NCBI GenBank assembly: GCA_964247055.1
Contig: OZ176050.1
Span: forward strand, 310,001-374,000
Length of the DNA stretch: 64,000 bases
Direction: 5' to 3'
Source of the DNA: Paragordius varius
Lineage: Eukaryota; Nematomorpha
Made by a program: the position numbers and the translations under genes. The notes beneath the pieces are model-generated. The model searched no databases. It had not been told where the DNA came from and saw only the letters and a list, made by a program, of their open reading frames with translations. Position 1 is the stretch's first letter. Each line of letters begins with the position of its first letter. This document shows, piece by piece, positions 9,843-23,430 of this stretch.

Positions 9843-11420
9843 TACCATAGGGCTGCCCAAAAAAAATTATGGTGACATCACCTGATCAAATTTGGATTTT
9901 AGGTAGCCATTTTTATTTTTAAAATCGTATAAAATAAATTTTTTAAATATTTAAAAAATTCATAAAAATTACATTTATACTCCGATCTCGAAAATATTTG
10001 GGGTGATGATGGAACTACCATAGGGCTACCCAAAAAAAATTATGGTGACATCACCTGATCAAATTTGGATTTTAGGTAGCCATTTTTATTTTTAAAATCG
10101 TATAATATAAATTTTTTAAATATTTAAAAAATTCATAAAAATTACATTTATACTCCGATCTCGAAAATAATTGGGGTGATGATGGAACTACCATAGGGCT
10201 ACCCAAAAAAAATTATGGTGACATCACCTGATCAAATTTGGATTTTAGGTAGCCATTTTTATTTTTAAAATCGTATAAAATAAATTTTTTAAATATTTAA
10301 AAACTTCATAAAAATTACATTTATAGTCCGATCCCCAAAATATTTGGGGTGATGATGGAACTACCATAGGGCTACCCAAAAAAAATTATGACGACATCAC
10401 CTCATCAAATTTGGATTTTAGGTAGCCATTTTTATTTTTAAAATCGTATAAAATAAATTTTTTAAATATTTAAAAAATTCAAAAAAATTACATTTATACT
10501 CCGATCCCCAAAATATTTGGGGTGATGATGGAACTACCATAGGGCTACCCAAAAAAAATTATGACGACATCACCTCATCAAATTTGGATTTTAGGTAGCC
10601 ATTTTTATTTTTAAAATCGTATAAAATAAATTTTTTAAATATTTAAAAAATTCAAAAAAATTACATTTATACTCCGATCTCGAAAATATTTGGGGTGATG
10701 ATGGAACTACCATAGGGCTACCCAAAAAAAATTATGGCGACATCACCTGATCAAATTTGGATTTTAGGTAGCCATTTTTATTTTTAAAATCGTATAAAAT
10801 AAATTTTTTAAATATTTAAAAAATTCAAAAAAATTACATTTATACTCCGATCTCGAAAATATTTGGGGTGATGATGGAACTACCATAGGGCTGCCCAAAA
10901 AAAATTATGGTGACATCACCTGATCAAATTTGGATTTTAGGTAGCCATTTTTATTTTTAAAATCGTATAAAATAAATTTTTTAAATATTTAAAAAATTCA
11001 TAAAAATTACATTTATACTCCGATCTCGAAAATATTTGGGGTGATGATGGAACTACTATAGGGCTACCCAAAAAAAATTATGGCGACATCACCTGATCAA
11101 ATTTGGATTTTAGGTAGCCATTTTTATTTTTAAAATCGTATAAAATAAATTTTTTAAATATTTAAAAACTTCATAAAAATTACATTTATAGTCCGATCCC
11201 CAAAATATTTGGGGTGATGATGGAACTACCATAGGGCTACCCAAAAAAAATTATGACGACATCACCTCATCAAATTTGGATTTTAGGTAGCCATTTTTAT
11301 TTTTAAAATCGTATAAAATAAATTTTTTAAATATTTAAAAAATTCAAAAAAATTACATTTATACTCCGATCTCGAAAATATTTGGGGTGATGATGGAACT
11401 ACCATAGGGCTACCCAAAAA
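9843..11420 (-). repeat. 21-monomer (3.63-kb) repeat of type B, copy 1
   Basis: This stretch matches about 13468-15045 at an offset of 3625 bp. Anchors are gggctgccc (9853 and 13478), tataatataa (10101 and 13726), cgaaaataattgggg (near 10163 and 13788), several gacgacatcacctcatc copies, and actactatagg (near 11052 and 14677). The homology also includes 9711, which corresponds to 13336, the point of the right inversion break. The copies part near 11427, where ggtgac is opposed by ggcgac. Confidence 0.85.
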
Positions 11421-11518
11421 AAATTATGGTGACATCACCTGATCAAATTTGGATTTTAGGTAGCCATTTTTATTTTTAAAATCGTATAAAATAAATTTTT
11501 TAAATATTTAAAAACTTC

Positions 11519-13331
11519 ATAAAAATTACATTTATAGTCCGATCCCCAAAATATTTGGGGTGATGATGGAACTACCATAGGGCTATCCAAAAAAATTATA
11601 GTGACATCACCTGATCAAATTTGGATTTTAGGTAGCCATTTTTATTTTTAAAATCGTATAAAATAAATTTTTTAAATATTTAAAAAATTCATAAAAATTA
11701 CATTTATACTCTGATCTCGAAAATATTTGGGGTGATGATGGAACTACCATAGGGCTACCCAAAAAAAATTATGGTGACATCACCTGATCAAATTTAGATT
11801 TTAGGTAGCCATTTTTTAAAATCGTATAAAATAAATTTTTTAAATATTTAAAAAATTCATAAAAATTACATTTATAGTCCGATCCCCAAAATATTTGGGG
11901 TGATGATGGAACTACCATAGGGCTACCCAAAAATTTTATAGTGACATCACCTGATCAAATTTGGATTTTAGGTAGCCATTTTTATTTTTAAAATCGTATA
12001 AAATAAATTTTTTAAATATTTAAAAAATTCATAAAAATTACATTTATACTCCAATCTCGAAAATATTTGGGGTGATGATGGAACTAACATAGGGCTACCC
12101 AAAAAAAATTATGGTGACATCACCTGATCAAATTTGGATTTTAGGTAGCCATTTTTATTTATAAAATCGTATAAAATAAATTTTTTAAATATTTAAAAAA
12201 TTCATAAAAATTACATTTATACTCCGATCACGAAAATATTTGGGGTGATGATGGAACTAACATAGGGCTACCCAAAAAAAATTATGGTGACATCACCTGA
12301 TCAAATTTGGATTTTAGGTAGCCATTTTTATTTTTAAAATCGTATAAAATAAATTTTTTAAATATTTAAAAAATTCATAAAAATTACATTTATACTCCGA
12401 TCTCGAAAATATTTGGGGTGATGATGGAACTACCATAGGGCTACCCAAAAAAAATTATGGTGATATCACCTGATCAAATTTGGATTTTAGGTAGCCATTT
12501 TTATTTTTAAAATCGTATAAAATAAATTTTTTAAATATTTAAAAAATTCATAAAAATTACATTTATACTCCGATCTCGAAAATATTTGGGGTGATGATGG
12601 AACTACCATAGGGCTACCCAAAAAAAATTATGGCGACATCACCTGATCAAATTTGGATTTTAGGTAGCCATTTTTATTTTTAAAATCGTATAAAATAAAT
12701 TTTTTAAATATTTAAAAAATTCAAAAAAATTACATTTATACTCCGATCTCGACAATATTTGGGGTGATGATGGAACTACCATAGGGCTACCCAAAAAAAA
12801 TTATGGTGACATCATTTGATCAAATTTGGATTTTAGGTAGCCATTTTTATTTTTAAAATCGTATAAAATAAATTTTTTAAATATTTAAAAAATTCATAAA
12901 AATTACATTTATATTCCGATCTCGAAAATATTTGGGGTGATGATGGAACTACCATAGGGCTACCCAAAAAAAATTATGGTGACATCACCTGATCAAATTT
13001 GGATTTTAGGTAGCCATTTTTATTTTTAAAATCGTATAAAATAAATTTTTTAAATATTTAAAAAATTCCTAAAAATTACATTTATAGTCCGATCCCCAAA
13101 ATATTTGGGGTGATGATGGAACTACCATAGGGCTACGCAAAAAAAAATATGGCGACATCACCTGATCAAATTTGGATTTTAGGTAGCCATTTTTATTTTT
13201 AAAATCGTATAAAATAAATTTTTTAAATATTTAAAAAATTCAAAAAAATTACATTTATAGTCCGATCCCCAAAGTATTCGGGGTGATGATGGAACTACCA
13301 TAGGGCTACCCAAAAAAATTATGGTGACATC
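11519..13331 (-). repeat. Inverted partner of 47988-49800
   Basis: Read in reverse complement, this 1.8-kb stretch follows block 3 from its first base. Rare variants match one for one: catcatttgatc (near 12811, with 48497), ggtgatatcacc (near 12460, with 48853), ccgatcacgaaaa (near 12226, with 49089), atttataaaatcg (near 12159, with 49155), actccaatctcg (near 12049, with 49265), aaaaattttatagtg (near 11930, with 49383), the shortened ccattttttaaaatcg (near 11810, with 49505), ctctgatctcg (near 11709, with 49612) and ggctatcc (near 11582, with 49733). In the un-inverted order these are two direct copies 3.6 kb apart, not a primary palindrome. Confidence 0.88.
11580..12780 (-). repeat. 27-monomer-offset duplication, copy 1
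   Basis: Matches about 16238-17438 at an offset of 4658 bp. Shared variants: ctctgatctcg (11711 and 16369), the shortened ccattttttaaaatcg, two adjacent gaactaacatagg monomers, atttataaaatcg, ggtgatatcacc and cgacaatattt (12751 and 17409). Copy 1 has private changes such as ccgatcacg near 12226, ccaatctcg near 12051 and aaaaattttatag near 11931. Those private changes are shared with block 3, not with the copy at 16.2 kb. Confidence 0.8.
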
Positions 13332-13467
13332 ACCTGATCAAATTTGGATTTTAGGTAGCCATTTTTATTTTTAAAATCGTATAAAATAAATTTTTTAAAT
13401 ATTTAAAAAATTCATAAAAATTACATTTATACTCCGATCTCGAAAATATTTGGGGTGATGATGGAAC

Positions 13468-15045
13468 TACCATAGGGCTGCCCAAAAAAAATTATGGTGA
13501 CATCACCTGATCAAATTTGGATTTTAGGTAGCCATTTTTATTTTTAAAATCGTATAAAATAAATTTTTTAAATATTTAAAAAATTCATAAAAATTACATT
13601 TATACTCCGATCTCGAAAATATTTGGGGTGATGATGGAACTACCATAGGGCTACCCAAAAAAAATTATGGTGACATCACCTGATCAAATTTGGATTTTAG
13701 GTAGCCATTTTTATTTTTAAAATCGTATAATATAAATTTTTTAAATATTTAAAAAATTCATAAAAATTACATTTATACTCCGATCTCGAAAATAATTGGG
13801 GTGATGATGGAACTACCATAGGGCTACCCAAAAAAAATTATGGTGACATCACCTGATCAAATTTGGATTTTAGGTAGCCATTTTTATTTTTAAAATCGTA
13901 TAAAATAAATTTTTTAAATATTTAAAAACTTCATAAAAATTACATTTATAGTCCGATCCCCAAAATATTTGGGGTGATGATGGAACTACCATAGGGCTAC
14001 CCAAAAAAAATTATGACGACATCACCTCATCAAATTTGGATTTTAGGTAGCCATTTTTATTTTTAAAATCGTATAAAATAAATTTTTTAAATATTTAAAA
14101 AATTCAAAAAAATTACATTTATACTCCGATCCCCAAAATATTTGGGGTGATGATGGAACTACCATAGGGCTACCCAAAAAAAATTATGACGACATCACCT
14201 CATCAAATTTGGATTTTAGGTAGCCATTTTTATTTTTAAAATCGTATAAAATAAATTTTTTAAATATTTAAAAAATTCAAAAAAATTACATTTATACTCC
14301 GATCTCGAAAATATTTGGGGTGATGATGGAACTACCATAGGGCTACCCAAAAAAAATTATGGCGACATCACCTGATCAAATTTGGATTTTAGGTAGCCAT
14401 TTTTATTTTTAAAATCGTATAAAATAAATTTTTTAAATATTTAAAAAATTCAAAAAAATTACATTTATACTCCGATCTCGAAAATATTTGGGGTGATGAT
14501 GGAACTACCATAGGGCTGCCCAAAAAAAATTATGGTGACATCACCTGATCAAATTTGGATTTTAGGTAGCCATTTTTATTTTTAAAATCGTATAAAATAA
14601 ATTTTTTAAATATTTAAAAAATTCATAAAAATTACATTTATACTCCGATCTCGAAAATATTTGGGGTGATGATGGAACTACTATAGGGCTACCCAAAAAA
14701 AATTATGGCGACATCACCTGATCAAATTTGGATTTTAGGTAGCCATTTTTATTTTTAAAATCGTATAAAATAAATTTTTTAAATATTTAAAAACTTCATA
14801 AAAATTACATTTATAGTCCGATCCCCAAAATATTTGGGGTGATGATGGAACTACCATAGGGCTACCCAAAAAAAATTATGACGACATCACCTCATCAAAT
14901 TTGGATTTTAGGTAGCCATTTTTATTTTTAAAATCGTATAAAATAAATTTTTTAAATATTTAAAAAATTCAAAAAAATTACATTTATACTCCGATCTCGA
15001 AAATATTTGGGGTGATGATGGAACTACCATAGGGCTACCCAAAAA
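13468..15045 (-). repeat. 21-monomer repeat of type B, copy 2
   Basis: Partner of 9843-11420 at an offset of 3625 bp. Just left of it, 13331-13336 shows the uninterrupted form of the right inversion site: catc then acct then gatc, that is gatc-aggt-gatg on the other strand. Related but shorter stretches with tataatataa recur at 20762 and 24005, so this module has been copied more than twice. Confidence 0.85.
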
Positions 15046-16237
15046 AAATTATGGCGACATCACCTGATCAAATTTGGATTTTAGGTAGCCATTTTTATTT
15101 TTAAAATCGTATAAAATAAATTTTTTAAATATTTAAAAAATTCAAAAAAATTACATTTATACTCCGATCTCGAAAATATTTGGGGTGATGATGGAACTAC
15201 CATAGGGCTGCCCAAAAAAAATTATGGTGACATCACCTGATCAAATTTGGATTTTAGGTAGCCATTTTTATTTTTAAAATCGTATAAAATAAATTTTTTA
15301 AATATTTAAAAAATTCATAAAAATTACATTTATACTCCGATCTCGAAAATATTTGGGGTGATGATGGAACTACTATAGGGCTACCCAAAAAAAATTATGG
15401 CGACATCACCTGATCAAATTTGGATTTAGGTAGCCATTTTTATTTTTAAAATCGTATAAAATAATATTTTTAAATATTTAAAAAATTCAAAAAAATTACA
15501 TTTATACTCCGATCTCGACAATATTTGGGGTGATGATGGAACTACCATAGGGCTACCCAAAAAAAATTATGGTGACATCACCTGATCAAATTTGGATTTT
15601 AGGTAGCCATTTTTATTTTTAAAATCGTATAAAATAAATTTTTTAAATATTTAAAAACTTCATAAAAATTACATTTATAGTCCGATCCCCAAAATATTCG
15701 GGGTGATGATGGAACTACCATAGGGCTACCCAAAAAAATTATGGTGACATCACCTGATCAAATTTGGATTTTAGGTAGCCATTTTTATTTTTAAAATCGT
15801 ATAAAATAAATTTTTTAAATATTTAAAAAATTCATAAAAATTACAATACTCCGATCTCGAAAATATTTGGGGTGATGATGGAACTACCATAGGGCTACCC
15901 AAAAAAAATTATGGCGACATCACCTGATCAAATTTGGATTTTAGGTAGCCATTTTTATTTTTAAAATCGTATAAAATAAATTTTTTAAATATTTAAAAAA
16001 TTCATAAAAAATACATTTATACTCCGATCTCGAAAATATTTGGGGTGATGATGGAACTACCATAGGGCTACCCAAAAAAAATTATGGTGACATCACCTGA
16101 TCAAATTTGGATTTTAGGTAGCCATTTTTATTTTTAAAATCGTATAAAATAAATTTTTTAAATATTTAAAAAATTCATAAAAATTACATTTATACTCCGA
16201 TCTCGAAAATATTTGGGGTGATGATGGAACTACCATA

Positions 16238-17438
16238 GGGCTACCCAAAAAAATTATAGTGACATCACCTGATCAAATTTGGATTTTAGGTAGCCATTTT
16301 TATTTTTAAAATCGTATAAAATAAATTTTTTAAATATTTAAAAAATTCATAAAAATTACATTTATACTCTGATCTCGAAAATATTTGGGGTGATGATGGA
16401 ACTACCATAGGGCTACCCAAAAAAAATTATGGTGACATCACCTGATCAAATTTGGATTTTAGGTAGCCATTTTTTAAAATCGTATAAAATAAATTTTTTA
16501 AATATTTAAAAAATTCATAAAAATTACATTTATAGTCCGATCCCCAAAATATTTGGGGTGATGATGGAACTACCATAGGGCTACCCAAAAAAATTATAGT
16601 GACATCACCTGATCAAATTTGGATTTTAGGTAGCCATTTTTATTTTTAAAATCGTATAAAATAAATTTTTTAAATATTTAAAAAATTCATAAAAATTACA
16701 TTTATACTCCGATCTCGAAAATATTTGGGGTGATGATGGAACTAACATAGGGCTACCCAAAAAAAATTATGGTGACATCACCTGATCAAATTTGGATTTT
16801 AGGTAGCCATTTTTATTTATAAAATCGTATAAAATAAATTTTTTAAATATTTAAAAAATTCATAAAAATTACATTTATACTCCGATCTCGAAAATATTTG
16901 GGGTGATGATGGAACTAACATAGGGCTACCCAAAAAAAATTATGGTGACATCACCTGATCAAATTTGGATTTTAGGTAGCCATTTTTATTTTTAAAATCG
17001 TATAAAATAAATTTTTTAAATATTTAAAAAATTCATAAAAATTACATTTATACTCCGATCTCGAAAATATTTGGGGTGATGATGGAACTACCATAGGGCT
17101 ACCCAAAAAAAATTATGGTGATATCACCTGATCAAATTTGGATTTTAGGTAGCCATTTTTATTTTTAAAATCGTATAAAATAAATTTTTTAAATATTTAA
17201 AAAATTCATAAAAATTACATTTATACTCCGATCTCGAAAATATTTGGGGTGATGATGGAACTCCCATAGGGCTACCCAAAAAAAATTATGGCGACATCAC
17301 CTGATCAAATTTGGATTTTAGGTAGCCATTTTTATTTTTAAAATCGTATAAAATAAATTTTTTAAATATTTAAAAAATTCAAAAAAATTACATTTATACT
17401 CCGATCTCGACAATATTTGGGGTGATGATGGAACTACC
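16238..17438 (-). repeat. 27-monomer-offset duplication, copy 2
   Basis: Partner of 11580-12780, offset 4658 bp. It lacks the private changes of that copy and has its own, for example gaactcccatagg near 17262. Type B. Confidence 0.8.
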
Positions 17439-17499
17439 ATAGGGCTACCCAAAAAAAATTATGGTGACATCACCTGATCAAATTTGGATTTTAGGTAGC

Positions 17500-18640
17500 C
17501 ATTTTTATTTTTAAAATCGTATAAAATAAATTTTTTAAATATTTAAAAAATTCATAAAAATTACATTTATACTCCGATCTCGAAAATATTTGGGGTGATG
17601 ATGGAACTACCATAGGGCTGCCCAAAAAAAATTATGGTGACATCACCTGATCAAATTTATTTTTAAAATCGTATAAAATAAATTTTTTAAATATTTAAAA
17701 AATTCATAAAAATTACATTTATACTCCGATCTCGAAAATATTTGGGGTGATGATGGAACTACCATAGGGCTACCCAAAAAAAATTATGGTGACATCACCT
17801 GATCAAATTTGGATTTTAGGTAGCCATTTTTATTTTTAAAATCGTATAAAATAAATTTTTTAAATATTTAAAAAATTCAAAAAAATTACATTTATACTCC
17901 GATCTCGACAATATTTGGGGTGATGATGGAACTACCATAGGGCTACCCAAAAAAAATTATGGTGACATCACCTGATCAAATTTGGATTTTAGGTAGCCAT
18001 TTTTATTTTTAAAATCGTATAAAATAAATTTTTTAAATATTTAAAAAATTCATAAAAATTACATTTATACCCCGATCTCGAAAATATTTGGGGTGATGAT
18101 GGAACTACCATAGGGCTACCTTAAAAAATTATGGTGACATCACCTGATCAAATTTGGATTTTAGGTAGCCATTTTTATTTTTAAAATCGTATAAAATAAA
18201 TTTTTTAAATATTTAAAAAATTCATAAAAATTACATTTATACTCCGATCTCGAAAATATTTGGGGTGATGATGGAACTACTATAGGGCTACCCAAAAAAA
18301 ATTATGGCGACATCACCTGATCAAATTTGGATTTTAGGTAGCCATTTTTATTTTTAAAATCGTATAAAATAATATTTTTAAATATTTAAAAAATTCAAAA
18401 AAATTACATTTATACTCCGATCTCGACAATATTTATGGTGATGATGGAACTACCATAGAGCTACCCAAAAAAAATTATGGTGACATCACCTGATCAAATT
18501 TGGATTTTAGGTAGCCATTTTTATTTTTAAAATCGTATAAAATAAATTTTTTAAATATTTAAAAAATTCATAAAAATTACATTTATACTCCGATCTCGAA
18601 AATATTTGGGGTGATGATGGAACTACCATAGGGCTACCCA
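17500..18640 (-). repeat. 11-monomer module of type B, first copy
   Basis: Shared with about 19380-20360 at an offset of 1880 bp and then with 22450-23430. Anchors: the 21-bp deletion (17658 and 19538), atttataccccgatctcg (18071 and 19951), ctaccttaaaaaatt (18121 and 20001), taatatttttaaat, and cgacaatatttatggtg with catagagctac (18434 and 20314). The accttaaaaaatt plus ccccgatc pair equals the ttaaggtagcc plus atcgggg monomers of block 3. Confidence 0.82.
17640..17810 (-). repeat. 152-bp monomer class with a 21-bp deletion
   Basis: At about 17658 gatcaaattt runs directly into atttttaaaatcg; the intervening 21 bp (ggattttaggtagccattttt in other copies, read on this strand) are missing. ATTT flanks both ends of the deleted piece, which fits slippage. 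The same deletion occurs near 19538, 21591, 22608 and 25180 in block 2, and inverted near 57262, 59481, 62400 and 63416 in block 3, but I saw none in block 1 or between 25.3 and 48 kb. Most copies are linked to an adjacent gggctgcccc (or ggggcagccc) variant, so they descend from one founder. It is a good type B marker. Confidence 0.88.
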
Positions 18641-19087
18641 AAAAAAATTATGGTGACATCACCTGATCAAATTTGGATTTTAGGTAGCCATTTTTATTTT
18701 TAAAATCGTATAAAATAAATCTTTTAAATATTTAAAAAATTCATAAAAATTACATTTATACTCCGATCTCGAAAATATTTGGGGTGATGATGGAACTACC
18801 ATAGGGCTACCCAAAAAAAATTATGGTGACATCACCTGATCAAATTTGGATTTTAGGTAGCCATTTTTATTTTTAAAATCGTATAAAATAAATTTTTTAA
18901 ATATTTAAAAAATTCATAAAAATTACATTTATATTCCGATCTCGAAAATATTTGGGGTGATGATGGAACTACCATAGGGCTACCCAAAAAAAATTATGGT
19001 GACATCACCTGATCAAATTTGGATTTTAGGTAGCCATTTTTATTTTTAAAATCGTATAAAATAAATTTTTTAAATATTTAAAAAATT

Positions 19088-20360
19088 CATAAAAATTACA
19101 TTTATAGTCCGATCCCCAAAATATTTAGGGTGATGATGGAACTACCATAGGGCTACGCAAAAAAAATTATGGCGACATCACCTGATCAAATTTGGATTTT
19201 AGGTAGCCATTTTTATTTTTAAAATCGTATAAAATAAATTTTTTAAATATTTAAAAAATTCAAAAAAATTACATTTATAGTCCGATCCCCAAAGTATTCG
19301 GGGTGATGATGGAACTACCATAGGGCTACCCAAAAAAATTATGATGACATCACCTGATCAAATTTGGATTTTAGGTAGCCATTTTTATTTTTAAAATCGT
19401 ATAAAATAAATTTTTTAAATATTTAAAAAATTCATAAAAATTACATTTATACTCCGATCTCGAAAATATTTGGGGTGATGATGGAACTACCATAGGGCTG
19501 CCCCAAAAAAATTATGGTGACATCACCTGATCAAATTTATTTTTAAAATCGTATAAAATAAATTTTTTAAATATTTAAAAAATTCATAAAAATTACATTT
19601 ATACTCCGATCTCGAAAATATTTGGGGTGATGATGGAACTACCATAGGGCTACCCAAAAAAAATTATGGTGACATCACCTGATCAAATTTGGATTTTAGG
19701 TAGCCATTTTTATTTTTAAAATCGTATAAAATAAATTTTTTAAATATTTAAAAAATTCATAAAAATTACATTTATACTCCGATCTCGAAAATATTTGGGG
19801 TGATGATGGAACTACCATAGGGCTACCCAAAAAAAATTATGGTGACATCACCTGATCAAATTTGGATTTTAGGTAGCCATTTTTATTTTTAAAATCGTAT
19901 AAAATAAATTTTTTAAATATTTAAAAAATTCATAAAAATTACATTTATACCCCGATCTCGAAAATATTTGGGGTGATGATGGAACTACCATAGGGCTACC
20001 TTAAAAAATTATGGTGACATCACCTGATCAAATTTGGATTTTAGGTAGCCATTTTTATTTTTAAAATCGTATAAAATAAATTTTTTAAATATTTAAAAAA
20101 TTCATAAAAATTACATTTATACTCCGATCTCGAAAATATTTGGGGTGATGATGGAACTACTATAGGGCTACCCAAAAAAAATTATGGCGACATCACCTGA
20201 TCAAATTTGGATTTTAGGTAGCCATTTTTATTTTTAAAATCGTATAAAATAATATTTTTAAATATTTAAAAAATTCAAAAAAATTACATTTATACTCCGA
20301 TCTCGACAATATTTATGGTGATGATGGAACTACCATAGAGCTACCCAAAAAAAATTATGG
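19088..20360 (-). repeat. 18-monomer duplication of type B, copy 1
   Basis: This 1273-bp segment matches 22158-23430 at a constant offset of 3070 bp. Anchors are atatttagggtgatg (19121 and 22191), ctacgcaaaaaaaatt (19155 and 22225), ccccaaagtattcgggg, attatgatgacatc, the 21-bp deletion, and catagagctac (near 20333 and 23403). I saw no internal differences by eye. Confidence 0.82.
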
Positions 20361-22157
20361 TGACATCACCTGATCAAATTTGGATTTTAGGTAGCCATTT
20401 TTATTTTTAAAATCGTATAAAATAAATTTTTTAAATATTTAAAAAATTCATAAAAATTACATTTATACTCCGATCTCGAAAATATTTGGGGTGATGATGG
20501 AACTACCATAGGGCTGCCCAAAAAAAATTATGGTGACATCACCTGATCAAATTTGGATTTTAGGTAGCCATTTTTATTTTTAAAATCGTATAAAATAAAT
20601 TTTTTAAATATTTAAAAAATTCATAAAAATTACATTTATACTCCGATCTCGAAAATATTTGGGGTGATGATGGAACTACCATAGGGCTACCCAAAAAAAA
20701 TTATGGTGACATCACCTGATCAAATTTGGATTTTAGGTAGCCATTTTTATTTTTAAAATCGTATAATATAAATTTTTTAAATATTTAAAAAATTCATAAA
20801 AATTACATTTATACTCCGATCTCGAAAATATTTGGGGTGATGATGGAACTACCATAGGGCTACCCAAAAAAAATTATGGTGACATCACCTGATCAAATTT
20901 GGATTTTAGGTAGCCATTTTTATTTTTAAAATCGTATAAAATAAATTTTTTAAATATTTAAAAACTTCATAAAAATTACATTTATAGTCCGATCCCCAAA
21001 ATATTTGGGGTGATGATGGAACTACCATAGGGCTACCCAAAAAAAATTATGACGACATCACCTCATTAAATTTGGATTTTAGGTAGCCATTTTTATTTTT
21101 AAAATCGTATAAAATAAATTTTTTAAATATTTAAAAAATTCAAAAAAATTACATTTATACTCCGATCTCGAAAATATTTGGGGTGATGATGGAACTACCA
21201 TAGGGCTACCCAAAAAAAATTATGGCGACATCACCTGATCAAATTTGGATTTTAGGTAGCCATTTTTATTTTTAAAATCGTATAAAATAAATTTTTTAAA
21301 TATTTAAAAAATTCAAAAAAATTACATTTATACTCCGATCTCGAAAATATTTGGGGTGATGATGGAACTACCATAGGGCTGCCCAAAAAAAATTATGGTG
21401 ACATCACCTGATCAAATTTGGATTTTAGGTAGCCATTTTTATTTTTAAAATCGTATAAAATAAATTTTTTAAATATTTAAAAAATTCATAAAAATTACAT
21501 TTATACTCCGATCTCGAAAATATTTGGGGTGATGATGGAACTACCATAGGGCTGCCCCAAAAAAATTATGGTGACATCACCTGATCAAATTTATTTTTAA
21601 AATCGTATAAAATAAATTTTTTAAATATTTAAAAAATTCATAAAAATTACATTTATACTCCGATCTCGAAAATATTTGGGGTGATGATGGAACTACCATA
21701 GGGCTACCCAAAAAAAATTATGGCGACATCACCTGATCAAATTTGGATTTTAGGTAGCCATTTTTATTTTTAAAATCGTATAAAATAAATTTTTTAAATA
21801 TTTAAAAAATTCATAAAAATTACATTTATACTCCGATCTCGAAAATATTTGGGGTGATGATGGAACTACTATAGGGCTACCCAAAAAAAATTATGGCGAC
21901 ATCACCTGATCAAATTTGGATTTTAGGTAGCCATTTTTATTTTTAAAATCGTATAAAATAATATTTTTAAATATTTAAAAAATTCAAAAAAATTACATTT
22001 ATACTCCGATCTCGACAATATTTGGGGTGATGATGGAACTACCATAGGGCTACCCAAAAAAAATTATGGTGACATCACCTGATCAAATTTGGATTTTAGG
22101 TAGCCATTTTTATTTTTAAAATCGTATAAAATAAATTTTTTAAATATTTAAAAACTT

Positions 22158-23430
22158 CATAAAAATTACATTTATAGTCCGATCCCCAAAATATTTAGGG
22201 TGATGATGGAACTACCATAGGGCTACGCAAAAAAAATTATGGCGACATCACCTGATCAAATTTGGATTTTAGGTAGCCATTTTTATTTTTAAAATCGTAT
22301 AAAATAAATTTTTTAAATATTTAAAAAATTCAAAAAAATTACATTTATAGTCCGATCCCCAAAGTATTCGGGGTGATGATGGAACTACCATAGGGCTACC
22401 CAAAAAAATTATGATGACATCACCTGATCAAATTTGGATTTTAGGTAGCCATTTTTATTTTTAAAATCGTATAAAATAAATTTTTTAAATATTTAAAAAA
22501 TTCATAAAAATTACATTTATACTCCGATCTCGAAAATATTTGGGGTGATGATGGAACTACCATAGGGCTGCCCCAAAAAAATTATGGTGACATCACCTGA
22601 TCAAATTTATTTTTAAAATCGTATAAAATAAATTTTTTAAATATTTAAAAAATTCATAAAAATTACATTTATACTCCGATCTCGAAAATATTTGGGGTGA
22701 TGATGGAACTACCATAGGGCTACCCAAAAAAAATTATGGTGACATCACCTGATCAAATTTGGATTTTAGGTAGCCATTTTTATTTTTAAAATCGTATAAA
22801 ATAAATTTTTTAAATATTTAAAAAATTCATAAAAATTACATTTATACTCCGATCTCGAAAATATTTGGGGTGATGATGGAACTACCATAGGGCTACCCAA
22901 AAAAAATTATGGTGACATCACCTGATCAAATTTGGATTTTAGGTAGCCATTTTTATTTTTAAAATCGTATAAAATAAATTTTTTAAATATTTAAAAAATT
23001 CATAAAAATTACATTTATACCCCGATCTCGAAAATATTTGGGGTGATGATGGAACTACCATAGGGCTACCTTAAAAAATTATGGTGACATCACCTGATCA
23101 AATTTGGATTTTAGGTAGCCATTTTTATTTTTAAAATCGTATAAAATAAATTTTTTAAATATTTAAAAAATTCATAAAAATTACATTTATACTCCGATCT
23201 CGAAAATATTTGGGGTGATGATGGAACTACTATAGGGCTACCCAAAAAAAATTATGGCGACATCACCTGATCAAATTTGGATTTTAGGTAGCCATTTTTA
23301 TTTTTAAAATCGTATAAAATAATATTTTTAAATATTTAAAAAATTCAAAAAAATTACATTTATACTCCGATCTCGACAATATTTATGGTGATGATGGAAC
23401 TACCATAGAGCTACCCAAAAAAAATTATGG
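22158..23430 (-). repeat. 18-monomer duplication of type B, copy 2
   Basis: Partner of 19088-20360 at an offset of 3070 bp. Beyond its right end the offset changes: gggctgccc at 20512 pairs with 23755 and tataatataa at 20762 with 24005 (offset 3243, one monomer more). The block is therefore a mosaic of overlapping unequal exchanges with different register. Confidence 0.82.
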
